DNA from: Bacteroides mediterraneensis
GTDB lineage: Bacteria > Bacteroidota > Bacteroidia > Bacteroidales > Bacteroidaceae
DNA: 64,000 bases
Assembly (NCBI RefSeq): GCF_025993685.1
Contig: NZ_DAJPEN010000001.1
Coordinates: 868,001 to 932,000, forward strand
Reading direction: 5' to 3'
Shown: one piece after another, positions 18,481 to 26,591 of the stretch
How positions within the stretch are numbered: the stretch's first letter is position 1
Layout: each line of letters opens with the position of its first letter
The notes under the pieces: model-generated
Databases searched by the model: none
What the model was told of the DNA's origin: nothing
The model's input: only the letters and a program-made list of their open reading frames with translations
Program-made: the position numbers and the translations under genes

Positions 18481-19692
18481 ATGGCAACGATAAAAATTAA
18501 ATTCAGACCCTCTTCGGTTATTGGCAAAGAGGGAACATTGTGTTATCAGGTAATACACGAGAGGCAGACGCGCCTGATAAGTACTGGTTATAAGTTGTAC
18601 TTTTCCGAGTGGGATAAAGACTCGGGTAGAATTCAAAGGTTAGAAGAGAATTCGGAACGGAACCGTTATCTTGAAACCTTAAGATGTCGTACGGAAGGGG
18701 ACTTAAAACGTTTAAAGAACATTATCAGGAAGTTGGAAAAAGAACGAAAATTCACTTCGGAACAAATAGTTCAGGCTTTCCGTTCTTCTGAAAATCAAGA
18801 CAATGGATTCTTTGCTTATGCCCGTAAGATTATCAGTCAAACCAAACGTATGGGAAAAGAACGGACTTCAGAAATTTATACTAGTTCGCTGAACAGTTTC
18901 ATTCGCTTTCGGGCTACAGCCGGTGATGTCACTTTTGAGGAAATGGATTCCCTCATGATGATGGAATACGAAGCATATTTAAAGCAAAACGGAAAATGTC
19001 CGAATACCATTTCATTTTACATGCGTAACTTGCGTGCCTTGTATAATAGAGCCTTGGAAGAGGGGTTGGTTGAAAACCGGAATCCGTTCCGTCATGTCAA
19101 TACAGGTGTAGAAAAGACTGTTAAACGTGCGGTTTCGTCAGAAGTGATTGGAAAAATCAAGACTCTCGATCTCGATTGCTATCCTGCGTTAGGTTTGGCC
19201 CGCGATTTGTTCCTGCTATGCTTCTATCTTCGTGGCATGTCCTTCGTCGATCTGGTTTTTCTGAGGAAGAAAGATTTGCAGAATGGAGTATTGGTTTATC
19301 GGCGCCACAAGACTGGGCAACAGCTTTGTATTAAATGGGAGCAACCTATGCAGGACATTGTGCGTAAATATACAGACTCAGATTCACCTTATTTGTTACC
19401 TGTCATCAGGGTGCCTGGGGAGGGTGAAAGGCGTCAATATCTGAATGCTTCCCATTTGATGAATAAGCGGTTGAAGAAAATTGGTATGATGGTAGGTTGT
19501 CCTATTAAGCTCACATTTTATGTTAGTCGTCATTCATGGGCCAGTATTGCTAAAAGTCAAAATGTGCCGGTTCCTGTTATCAGCGAAGCGCTGGGTCATG
19601 ATTCAGAAGGTACTACTCGCATTTATTTGGCATTGCTCGATTCGTCTGTGGTAGACAAAGCAAATAGTATGGTCATTCAGTCAATTGGCTAA
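18481..19692 (+). CDS. Tyrosine site-specific recombinase, probable capsule promoter invertase
   Basis: This 403-residue integrase-family protein has an N-terminal Arm-like region and a SAM-like core-binding domain (about 110-200). The catalytic domain contains the first Arg in YLRGMSFVDL, the SRHSWA box, LGHDSEGTTRIY with the second catalytic His, and the nucleophilic Tyr. I prefer the ATG at 18481 (protein begins MATIKIKFRP, usual for Bacteroidales integrases) to the upstream ATG at 18457. It sits immediately before a short segment bounded by 17-bp inverted repeats and upxY. Neighbouring tyrosine recombinases are known to flip capsule promoters in Bacteroides, so local inversion is its likely job. 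Confidence 0.88.
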   Translation: MATIKIKFRPSSVIGKEGTLCYQVIHERQTRLISTGYKLYFSEWDKDSGRIQRLEENSERNRYLETLRCRTEGDLKRLKNIIRKLEKERKFTSEQIVQAFRSSENQDNGFFAYARKIISQTKRMGKERTSEIYTSSLNSFIRFRATAGDVTFEEMDSLMMMEYEAYLKQNGKCPNTISFYMRNLRALYNRALEEGLVENRNPFRHVNTGVEKTVKRAVSSEVIGKIKTLDLDCYPALGLARDLFLLCFYLRGMSFVDLVFLRKKDLQNGVLVYRRHKTGQQLCIKWEQPMQDIVRKYTDSDSPYLLPVIRVPGEGERRQYLNASHLMNKRLKKIGMMVGCPIKLTFYVSRHSWASIAKSQNVPVPVISEALGHDSEGTTRIYLALLDSSVVDKANSMVIQSIG

Positions 19693-19744
19693 GGAATATG
19701 GAAAACGGTGAGGAATAAGTAGTAGAAACAATCTTTCCAAAGTT

Positions 19745-19787
19745 AAAATCCTCTTGAGCATGTCCTTGTTCAAGGGGATTTTTATTG
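19745..19787 (+). terminator. Terminator between recombinase and invertible segment
   Basis: aaaatcctcttga (19745-19757) pairs with the tcaaggggatttt arm (ending 19782) with one wobble, followed by T-rich sequence. It insulates upxY from recombinase transcription, leaving the invertible promoter as the main input. Confidence 0.7.
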
Positions 19788-19803
19788 TTTGACGAAAAAA
19801 CAT

Positions 19804-19820
19804 ATCTCTCCGTAAGAGAT
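19804..19820 (+). repeat. Left inverted repeat of the invertible segment
   Basis: atctctccgtaagagat is a 17-bp site whose exact reverse complement occurs at 20008-20024. Each copy also has internal dyad arms (atctc/gagat) around a 7-bp core, the form expected of a tyrosine-recombinase crossover site. Confidence 0.88.
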
Positions 19821-20007
19821 GTTTTCCGGCACAAAATTACACATAATTATCAAAAAGACAACGATAAAAACAGAAATATTTTAGTGAAAATGAAATCTAT
19901 AGTTTCTATAAAATATGTTTGTCGAACAAAAGTTCCACAAGCTATGACTATTTCATCTTCTATATATCTGTTTATCAGTGAATTTAGGATTCTACATGGG
20001 GATAAAT
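19821..20007. promoter_or_regulatory. 187-bp invertible promoter segment
   Basis: The segment is bounded by the two 17-bp inverted repeats. On the minus strand it carries TTG (19861-19859), 19 bp, then TAATTTTG (19839-19832), an excellent Bacteroidales promoter that points left, away from upxY. On the plus strand TATGTTTG (19914-19921) matches the -7 element but lacks a -33 at the normal spacing. In the present orientation upxY therefore seems to lack its strong promoter. Inversion would bring the promoter to about 200 nt before upxY. Confidence 0.8.
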
Positions 20008-20024
20008 ATCTCTTACGGAGAGAT
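20008..20024 (-). repeat. Right inverted repeat of the invertible segment
   Basis: atctcttacggagagat is the perfect 17-bp reverse complement of the copy at 19804-19820. It lies 187 bp ahead of the upxY start codon. Confidence 0.88.
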
Positions 20025-20048
20025 GTATCACTTTGAAAGCAAAGAATA

Positions 20049-20076
20049 CTTGTGGAAGCGAAAAATAAGCCACAAG
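20049..20076 (+). promoter_or_regulatory. Leader hairpin 1 upstream of upxY
   Basis: cttgtgg (20049-20055) and ccacaag (20070-20076) form a perfect 7-bp stem around a 14-nt loop. It would be in the RNA leader when the invertible promoter faces upxY. Confidence 0.4.
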
Positions 20077-20138
20077 GCATAATATGGAAAATGATAAAAC
20101 GGGCATAAAGCTCGAACTTTTGGAGAGAATGTTTGTAA

Positions 20139-20173
20139 CTGCAAGTATTTCAGATAGATACAAATACTTGCAG
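20139..20173 (+). promoter_or_regulatory. Leader hairpin 2 upstream of upxY
   Basis: ctgcaagtattt (20139-20150) and aaatacttgcag (20162-20173) form a perfect 12-bp stem with an 11-nt loop. The hairpin ends 38 nt before the upxY ATG. It lacks a T tract, so it does not look like a terminator. The 5' leader is known to be needed for UpxY antitermination in B. fragilis, so this could be the recognition or pausing element; that is an inference. Confidence 0.5.
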
Positions 20174-20211
20174 GATTAGAAGGTTTGTCCTTTACTGGAA
20201 AATATGATTCT

Positions 20212-20739
20212 ATGAGGAGCAATGAAACGCATTGGTTTGTTATGCGGGACTTGACCAGATGTAATGCCAAAATGCCTGCTTATCAGATATTAGACGATAT
20301 GGGAATAGAGAATTTCACACCCAAGGTGCCGAAAATAACCATACATAGCGGAAAACGTGAATGTAAGGAGGTGCCATTTATCCATGATTTAATCTTTGTA
20401 CATGATACCCGTATGGTTATTGATACTATTGTAGAGAAAGTGCGCACTTTTCAGTACCGTTTTTTGAAGGGTAGAGAACCTATGACAGTAAAGGACAAGG
20501 ATATGGAGGAGTTTAAGAAAGCTGTTGAATCTTCAAGCAAACCTCAATACTACCGTCCCCAGGATGTCACTCCGGATATGCGTAACCGGAAAATCCGCAT
20601 TATAGGAAGCCGACTTGACGGATGTGAAGGTTATTTGCTTACGGTCCGCGGCTCCAAGCAAAAGCGTCTGCTGATAGAATTACCTTCGCTGCTTGCCGCT
20701 GCTGTGGAGGTCGAACCGGAATATATACAGTTATTATAG
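20212..20739 (+). CDS. upxY: UpxY-family NusG-like transcription antiterminator
   Basis: This 175-residue NusG/RfaH-type protein would let RNA polymerase read through the long capsule operon. The N-terminal NGN fold begins with the typical HWFVMRDL, and the C-terminal KOW-like part is RIIGSRLDGCEGYLLTVRGSKQKRLLIELPS. I chose the ATG at 20212, which gives the normal family length; an upstream TTG at 20185 would add nine atypical residues. It is the first gene of the capsule operon. No upxZ-like gene follows, unlike the B. fragilis arrangement. Confidence 0.9.
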   Translation: MRSNETHWFVMRDLTRCNAKMPAYQILDDMGIENFTPKVPKITIHSGKRECKEVPFIHDLIFVHDTRMVIDTIVEKVRTFQYRFLKGREPMTVKDKDMEEFKKAVESSSKPQYYRPQDVTPDMRNRKIRIIGSRLDGCEGYLLTVRGSKQKRLLIELPSLLAAAVEVEPEYIQLL

Positions 20740-20844
20740 GAGTATCCGTATAATAACCTCATATTTTCAATGCTTACTATGTTTATCAATCATTATCAAT
20801 GATGCGATAGCTTTATCACTACCCGATAAAGAAAATTCCATAAA

Positions 20845-21672
20845 ATGAAAAAATATTCTTTATTTGTATGTATCCTGTTCCTCTCGATTATAGGAACGGG
20901 ACTTTTGAGTTCTTGCGGAACGTCCAAAGACGTAATTTACTTTCAGGACTTGAAGCCGGGAGAGACTGAAATCACCTTGCCGGAAGTGCAGGCTATCACT
21001 GTGCAACCGGAAGATAAGATTTCCATTATCGTGAACAGCCGTGACCCACAACTGACAGATTTGTTCAATCTGCCTTACGTCAGCCGGCAGTTAGGTCAGT
21101 CGTTGCGTACCACCGGATTGTCTACAGGAACTAATAACGGTATATCAGGCTATACCGTGGATGCAAACGGCAACATTGACTTTCCTGTACTGGGCAAGGT
21201 GCATGTGGCGGGCATGAAACGTGAGGAGATAGCTGAACATATCAAGAACGAGTTAGTGACGAAGAACTTGGTGAAAGATCCCGTGGTAACGGTAGAATTC
21301 ATGAATCTTTGTGTGTCCGTGATGGGCGAAGTGAACAATCCTGGGCGTTTCGCTATCGATCGCGACAGGTTGACCGTCCTTGACGCACTAAGCATGGCGG
21401 GTGACCTAACCATCTACGGCAACCGGCAGAAAGTATTGGTGTTGCGTCAAGAAGATGGGCAGCAACGGGTATACGGCATTAGCCTCACTTCGGGCGAACA
21501 CGTATACACTTCTCCTGCCTATTACCTGCAGCAGAACGACGTAGTCTATGTGGAACCCAATAGTATGAGGTCACGCCAGTCCACCGTCAACGGTAACAAC
21601 GTGCGTTCTACCTCGTTCTGGATTTCACTCGCCTCGTTGCTGACATCCATCGGCATCCTAATATTCAACTGA
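20845..21672 (+). CDS. Capsule export outer-membrane lipoprotein (Wza-like OPX)
   Basis: This 275-residue lipoprotein has a lipobox ending LLSSC (C24). Polysaccharide export domain features follow (VDANGNIDFPVLGKVHVAGMKREEI), then a SLBB domain (VMGEVNNPGRFAIDRDRLTVLDALSMAGD). A C-terminal hydrophobic helix (about 253-273) is consistent with the outer-membrane-spanning helix of short OPX proteins. It forms the export channel together with the kinase encoded 36 bp downstream. Confidence 0.93.
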   Translation: MKKYSLFVCILFLSIIGTGLLSSCGTSKDVIYFQDLKPGETEITLPEVQAITVQPEDKISIIVNSRDPQLTDLFNLPYVSRQLGQSLRTTGLSTGTNNGISGYTVDANGNIDFPVLGKVHVAGMKREEIAEHIKNELVTKNLVKDPVVTVEFMNLCVSVMGEVNNPGRFAIDRDRLTVLDALSMAGDLTIYGNRQKVLVLRQEDGQQRVYGISLTSGEHVYTSPAYYLQQNDVVYVEPNSMRSRQSTVNGNNVRSTSFWISLASLLTSIGILIFN

Positions 21673-21708
21673 CAATTTTTCATTTTTTCATTCTTAATTT
21701 TAAAAAGC

Positions 21709-24129
21709 ATGTCGACCCTTAGCGATAAAGAAACCGAATTGTTCTTGGACGAATTAGAAAAGTCAAACGGCAGTGGCATCAACTTCAAAGACCTGATGTA
21801 TCTCTGTCTTGCCAAGTGGTACTGGTTTGTCATCTCCTTGGCAATCCTGTTGGGCTTCGCCATATTACATTTGCTCACCACTCCGCCAGTTTATACCCGC
21901 TCGGCATCCCTGCTTATCAAAGAGGACAGCAAAGGAAATTCCTTGTCCAACTCCGCAGGCGTATTGGGCGATTTGGATTTGTTCCAGACCAACACCAATG
22001 TGAACAACGAGATGCAGTCGCTGCAGTCGCCCGCCGTGATGTACGATGTGGTAAAACGCCTACACCTGGACATTAATTATACTGTCGACGGTACTTTCCA
22101 CAAACAGGTGTTGTACGGGCAAGCCTGCCCTTACGAAGTGGAGTTCTTCGACTTGCAGGACAACGAGGGTGCTTCGCTCACCATCCTCCCCGTCTCTAGC
22201 AACAAAGGCGTGGAACTGACCGACTTTGTGCGTGGCGAAGAAGAATCCGGACAGGCCATCAAAACCCTGTTCAACGATACAGTAACCACTCCTGTTGGCA
22301 GGTTGTTAATCAAACCTATGCCAAGTGCGGAAACATGCAAGGAGCCGATCTATGTCTCCCGTTCCGGTTTACAAAGTGCCACTGCCGCTTATTCCGACAA
22401 GCTGAACGTGTCATTGAACGACGAGAAGTCCACTGTCATCAACCTTTCGTTGGAAGACGTGTGCATCCAGCGCGCCGAGGACGTGCTCAATACTTTAATT
22501 GCCGTCTACAACGAAAACTGGGTAAAAGACAAGAACCAGATAGCCGTCAGCACCTCCATGTTCATCAACGAACGCTTGGGAGTCATCGAGCAGGAATTAG
22601 GACATGTAGACGAGAACATTTCTTCTTATAAGAGTGAGAACCTGCTGCCTGACGTGCAGGCTGCCGCCAACATGTACATGACGCAAAGCAGCGAAATGAG
22701 CTCCCAGATATTGGCGTTAAACACCCAGCTCGCCATGACCCGTTATGTGCGCAACTATCTTACCGGAGGCAACAACCGCAACCAGCTGCTTCCCGCCAAC
22801 TCCGGCATTGAAAGCTCCAGCATTGAGAGACAGATAGCAGACTACAACGCCATGCAGCTGCAGCGCAACAACCTCGTGGCAAACAGCAGCGAATCGAATC
22901 CCTTAGTAGTAGACCTCGATCAGTCATTGCAGAACATGCGGCGCGCCATCATTTCTTCCATCGACAACCACATCACTACGCTGAACACCCAACTGCGTGC
23001 CTTGCAGCAAAGCGAAAAGCAAACCACGGCACGCATCGCCGCTAACCCCACGCAGGGCAAATACCTGCTTTCGGTGGAACGCCAGCAGAAGGTGAAAGAG
23101 GCGCTCTACCTCTTTTTATTGCAGAAACGTGAGGAAAACGAGCTGTCGCAAGCTTTTACCGCTTATAATACGCGTGTCATCATGCCGCCCTCAGGCAGCA
23201 TGGTGCCCACTGCTCCTAATAAAAAGAAATTCCTCCTGATTGCTTTTACCTTAGGACTTTTCATTCCCGTAGGCATCATCTTCGCCCGCGAGCAGCTGAA
23301 CACCAAGGTGCGCGGACGGAAAGACTTGGAATCGCTGTCCCTGCCCTTTGCTGGGGAAATTCCCTTAGCAGGCGGCAAAAAGAAAGGAAACAAAGAGGAA
23401 ACTACTAATACCGTCCTGATTAAACAAGGCTGTCGCGGCATCATCAACGAGGCGTTCCGCGTGTTACGCACCAACTTGGAGTTCATGCTTGATGCGGGCA
23501 ACGCGGGGAAAGCCGATGTCATCCTTTTCACCTCGTTCAATCCCGGCAGCGGAAAGACTTTCATTACCATCAATACCGCCGCCAGCTTCTCCCTGAAAGG
23601 CAAAAAGGTATTGGTGATAGACGGCGACCTGCGCCGTGGCTCGCTCTCGCACTACCTGCATTCACATCCCAAGGGATTGAGCGATTACTTGGGCAAACGG
23701 GAAGAGAATCCGCAGACGTTGGTACAAGAGCTGCCCGGCTATCCCGGACTGAATATCTTGCCCGTAGGTACCATTCCTCCCAACCCTACTGAGTTGCTTG
23801 CCGAACCGCGCCTGGGCATATTGATAGAACAGATGCGTGGTGAATACGACTGCATCTTCATCGACTGTCCACCCATTGAGATAGTAGCGGATACGCAAAT
23901 CATCGAAAAGCTTGCCGACCGTACCCTCTTCGTAGTTCGTGCCGGCCTATTAGAACGTGACATGCTGCTCGAACTACAACACGCTTACCAAGAGAAACGA
24001 TTTAAGAACATGGCGCTTATCCTGAACGGCACCGAAGGCGGCGGCAACCGTTATGGCTACCGATACGGATATAAATACGGTTATCATTATGGGTATGGCA
24101 GCAAGAACTACTATGGGAAAAATGAATAA
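21709..24129 (+). CDS. Capsule chain-length/export tyrosine autokinase (Wzc-like)
   Basis: This 806-residue inner-membrane co-polymerase is fused to a BY-kinase. It has a Wzz-type N-terminal membrane helix (about 34-57), a long periplasmic coiled-coil region, and a second membrane helix near 508-525. The kinase has Walker A NPGSGKT (about 611-617), Walker A' VLVIDGDLRRG and Walker B CIFIDCPP. The C-terminus is a tyrosine cluster of alternating YG pairs, the usual autophosphorylation tail. It pairs with the OPX channel upstream and the PHP phosphatase downstream. Confidence 0.94.
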   Translation: MSTLSDKETELFLDELEKSNGSGINFKDLMYLCLAKWYWFVISLAILLGFAILHLLTTPPVYTRSASLLIKEDSKGNSLSNSAGVLGDLDLFQTNTNVNNEMQSLQSPAVMYDVVKRLHLDINYTVDGTFHKQVLYGQACPYEVEFFDLQDNEGASLTILPVSSNKGVELTDFVRGEEESGQAIKTLFNDTVTTPVGRLLIKPMPSAETCKEPIYVSRSGLQSATAAYSDKLNVSLNDEKSTVINLSLEDVCIQRAEDVLNTLIAVYNENWVKDKNQIAVSTSMFINERLGVIEQELGHVDENISSYKSENLLPDVQAAANMYMTQSSEMSSQILALNTQLAMTRYVRNYLTGGNNRNQLLPANSGIESSSIERQIADYNAMQLQRNNLVANSSESNPLVVDLDQSLQNMRRAIISSIDNHITTLNTQLRALQQSEKQTTARIAANPTQGKYLLSVERQQKVKEALYLFLLQKREENELSQAFTAYNTRVIMPPSGSMVPTAPNKKKFLLIAFTLGLFIPVGIIFAREQLNTKVRGRKDLESLSLPFAGEIPLAGGKKKGNKEETTNTVLIKQGCRGIINEAFRVLRTNLEFMLDAGNAGKADVILFTSFNPGSGKTFITINTAASFSLKGKKVLVIDGDLRRGSLSHYLHSHPKGLSDYLGKREENPQTLVQELPGYPGLNILPVGTIPPNPTELLAEPRLGILIEQMRGEYDCIFIDCPPIEIVADTQIIEKLADRTLFVVRAGLLERDMLLELQHAYQEKRFKNMALILNGTEGGGNRYGYRYGYKYGYHYGYGSKNYYGKNE

Positions 24130-24199
24130 TAGTTTCTTTGGAGCGAAATAAAGAATTGCCAGTTCAAAAATTCTTCATTCATAATTCTCTATTTGATTT

Positions 24200-24925
24200 A
24201 TGTGGCCGTTCCGAAAAAAGCAGATGTTAGCGGAAAGTGGGTTCTTCAGTGGCTTTATTGACTGGCACAGCCACATCCTTCCCGGTGTGGACGATGGGGT
24301 GCAGACCATGGAAGAAGCTCTGCAAGTCTTAACCGAATATGAAAAATTGGGCGTGAAAGAAGTGTGGCTCACCCCACATATCATGGAAGACATTCCCAAT
24401 ACTACAGGTAAATTAAGAGAACGATTTGCAGAATTGCGAAGTGTCTATCAAGGTCCTGTGGTACTTAATCTTGCTTCGGAGAATATGCTTGATAATCTAT
24501 TTGAAGAACGATTGGAAAGGAACGACCTCTTGCCCATAGGCAGAAACGGTGATCATCTCTTGATAGAAACCAGCTATTTCAATCCGCCAATGGCCTTGCA
24601 AAACATCCTGATGCGGATTAAGACCAAAGGTTATTACCCCGTATTGGCACATCCCGAACGTTATGTATATATGGAAGAAACCGAATACCGACAGTTGAAG
24701 ACAATAGGCGTGAAGTTTCAGTTAAATCTGCCTTCTTTAGCCAATATGTATACAATAGATGTAGGAAAAAAAGCCGGTTGGCTGCTGAAAAACAATTTGT
24801 ATGATTTTGTGGGCAGTGACTTGCATCGTCTGACAATTTGGAAAGAAAAAATTTTTGATAAACAAATTTCGGGAAACACATTGCGGATGTTACGGGGCAT
24901 CCTGACAGCACTTTTCCCAGAATAA
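24200..24925 (+). CDS. PHP-type protein tyrosine phosphatase (CpsB/YwqE-like)
   Basis: This 241-residue PHP-domain protein has metal-binding residues in DWHSHILPGVDDG (H23, H25), a second His in LTPHIMED, and later AHPERY and GSDLHRLT. It resembles CpsB/YwqE phosphatases that dephosphorylate the tyrosine tail of the export kinase. It lies 70 bp after the kinase gene, which supports this pairing. No signal peptide is visible, so it is cytoplasmic. Confidence 0.9.
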   Translation: MWPFRKKQMLAESGFFSGFIDWHSHILPGVDDGVQTMEEALQVLTEYEKLGVKEVWLTPHIMEDIPNTTGKLRERFAELRSVYQGPVVLNLASENMLDNLFEERLERNDLLPIGRNGDHLLIETSYFNPPMALQNILMRIKTKGYYPVLAHPERYVYMEETEYRQLKTIGVKFQLNLPSLANMYTIDVGKKAGWLLKNNLYDFVGSDLHRLTIWKEKIFDKQISGNTLRMLRGILTALFPE

Positions 24926-25000
24926 GATAAAGATTTACTTGTTGGCGTAGATAAATAACATTCGTTCAGTTCCGCCACTGGGTAATATTATAGCAATGAA

Positions 25001-25665
25001 ATGATACGAAAAGTCATTAAGGAATTTGTGTCAGTTAACAGACTGAAGACACTGCGCATGAACTTTCATTACTTTCCTTTCCGTACCGCTTATAGACTTC
25101 CCATCATGATTTACAAAAATGTTAATATAAGCAAATTGGGGGGATTATTATTAATTCAACAATACATAGAGGCTTACTAACAATTGGTCGAAGGAATATT
25201 GGAACGGTGTATCATGAATATGTTAGAAGCATTTGGGAAGTTAGTGGAGAAATCGTTGTGGATGGTAAGGTTAGTTTTGGTTCCGGCAGTAGAATCAGCG
25301 TAGCATATGGAGCCAAGCTAAGAATCGGCAATAATTTCTTATTGACTGGGAATAGTAGCATCGTCTGCCAGAAAGAAATCACATTCGGTCGCGACTGCTT
25401 GTTGTCGTGGGAGATCCTGATAATGGACACTAATTTTCACAGAATAGTCAATAAGCAGGGAGAGCTTATAAATAAGCCGTCGTCCATTCATGTTAGCAAC
25501 CACGTATGGATAGGCTGCCGGACCACACTGCTTAAGGGCACTGTAGTGCCAGATAATACCGTAATAGCAGCTGGTGCACTCATTACCAAACCGCTAACCG
25601 ACAGCCAGCACATCTACGGTGGAAACAACAAAAAACTCAAAGGTAATGTGAATTGGAAAATGTAG
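25001..25665 (+). pseudogene. Hexapeptide-repeat acyltransferase, frameshifted at a G tract
   Basis: An ATG at 25001 opens a frame (begins MIRKVIKEFVSVNRLKTLR) that stops at 25180. The homologous continuation is in another frame from about 25144 (begins IIINSTIHRGLLTIG) to 25665. The switch point is a run of six G at 25138-25143. One more G would restore a single protein of about 221 residues with left-handed beta-helix acetyltransferase repeats (ILIMDTNFH, HVWIGCRTTLLKGTVVPDNTVI). It would O- or N-acetylate a capsule sugar. The lesion could be a real mutation, a slippage-based switch, or a homopolymer base-calling error. Confidence 0.82.
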
Positions 25666-25718
25666 TAGAAAATCCTACAATGATATTCACTCTTCGAATT
25701 AAATTAAACATTCAATAT

Positions 25719-26591
25719 ATGAACGCACCCAAAATTATTGCGGAAATCGGTTGCAATCACAAGGGTGACATGGCAATCGCAAAAGAGATGATAATGACTG
25801 CCGCCACTTATTGCAAAGTGGACGTGGTCAAGTTTCAGAAACGTTGTAATAAGGAGTTACTGACTCCCGAAGAATATAACGCTCCTCATCCCCATCCGGA
25901 AAACTCATACGGAAAAACTTACGGTGAACACCGAGAGTTTTTAGAATTCAATCTTGACCAGCATCGCCAATTGCAGGAATGGTGCAACGAATTCGGTGTG
26001 GAATATTCCACTTCCGTATGGGACATTACTTCCGCCAAGGAAATCTGTACCCTGCATCCGAATCTGATAAAAGTCCCCTCAGCCTGCAACCTGAACAAAG
26101 GCTTGTTGGAATATCTGTGCGATAACTTTGGTGGTGAAATACATCTGTCGTTCGGTATGACTACACGTGATGAGGAAGAACAGATTATCCGTTTCTTCGA
26201 ATCCAAAGGGCGTAACAAGGATTTGGTAATATATGATTGTACTTCCGGTTATCCCGTACCATTCGAAGACATCTGTCTGCTTGAAATCACCCGTTTGCGT
26301 GAACTGTATGCAGACAGAGTAAAATCCATCGGCTTTTCAGGTCATCATTTAGGTATTGCCGTAGACTCTGCTGCCGTAGCTTTAGGCGCGGAATGGATAG
26401 AACGTCATTACACGCTCGACCGCACATGGAAAGGCACGGACCATGCCGCATCCTTGGAACCAGACGGTGTACGCAAGCTGGCACGTGACTGCCGTGCCGT
26501 GGCAAAGGCATTGACATATAAGAAAGAGGACATTCTTGATATCGAGAAAGTACAGAGAAATAAATTGAAGAAAAATCAAGTAAAATGGTAA
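25719..26591 (+). CDS. NeuB-family nonulosonic acid synthase, short form
   Basis: This 290-residue TIM-barrel enzyme condenses phosphoenolpyruvate with a hexose or hexosamine derivative to make a sialic-acid-like sugar. Family signatures are IIAEIGCNHKGDM, VKFQKR, KVPSACN, LSFGMTT and GFSGHHLGIAVDSAAVALGA. It starts at the ATG at 25719. It lacks the C-terminal antifreeze/SAF domain of bacterial NeuB proteins (about 340-350 residues). The stop overlaps the start of the fused cytidylyltransferase-phosphatase gene by 7 nt. The exact product (Neu5Ac-9-P, KDN-9-P or another) is unknown. Confidence 0.87.
   Translation: MNAPKIIAEIGCNHKGDMAIAKEMIMTAATYCKVDVVKFQKRCNKELLTPEEYNAPHPHPENSYGKTYGEHREFLEFNLDQHRQLQEWCNEFGVEYSTSVWDITSAKEICTLHPNLIKVPSACNLNKGLLEYLCDNFGGEIHLSFGMTTRDEEEQIIRFFESKGRNKDLVIYDCTSGYPVPFEDICLLEITRLRELYADRVKSIGFSGHHLGIAVDSAAVALGAEWIERHYTLDRTWKGTDHAASLEPDGVRKLARDCRAVAKALTYKKEDILDIEKVQRNKLKKNQVKW

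Noticed and set aside
18165..18527. Minus-strand 120-codon frame upstream of the recombinase
   Set aside because: It overlaps the recombinase start on the opposite strand, has Tyr/Ile/His-rich composition typical of translated AT-rich non-coding DNA, and shows no family motif or ribosome site.
19785..20036. Plus-strand 83-codon frame across the invertible segment
   Set aside because: It spans both inverted repeats, so inversion would destroy it, and the sequence shows no protein character.
24041..24126. Tandem-repeat-like GGTTATGGC/TACGGTTAT region in the kinase gene
   Set aside because: It encodes the tyrosine-rich autophosphorylation tail typical of BY-kinases, so the repetition is explained by protein function.
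25207..25665. Treating the acyltransferase as a complete short gene starting at GTG 25207
   Set aside because: Conserved-looking coding sequence continues upstream in the same frame to about 25144 and then in another frame to an ATG at 25001, so the short form is the product of a frameshift, not a natural start.
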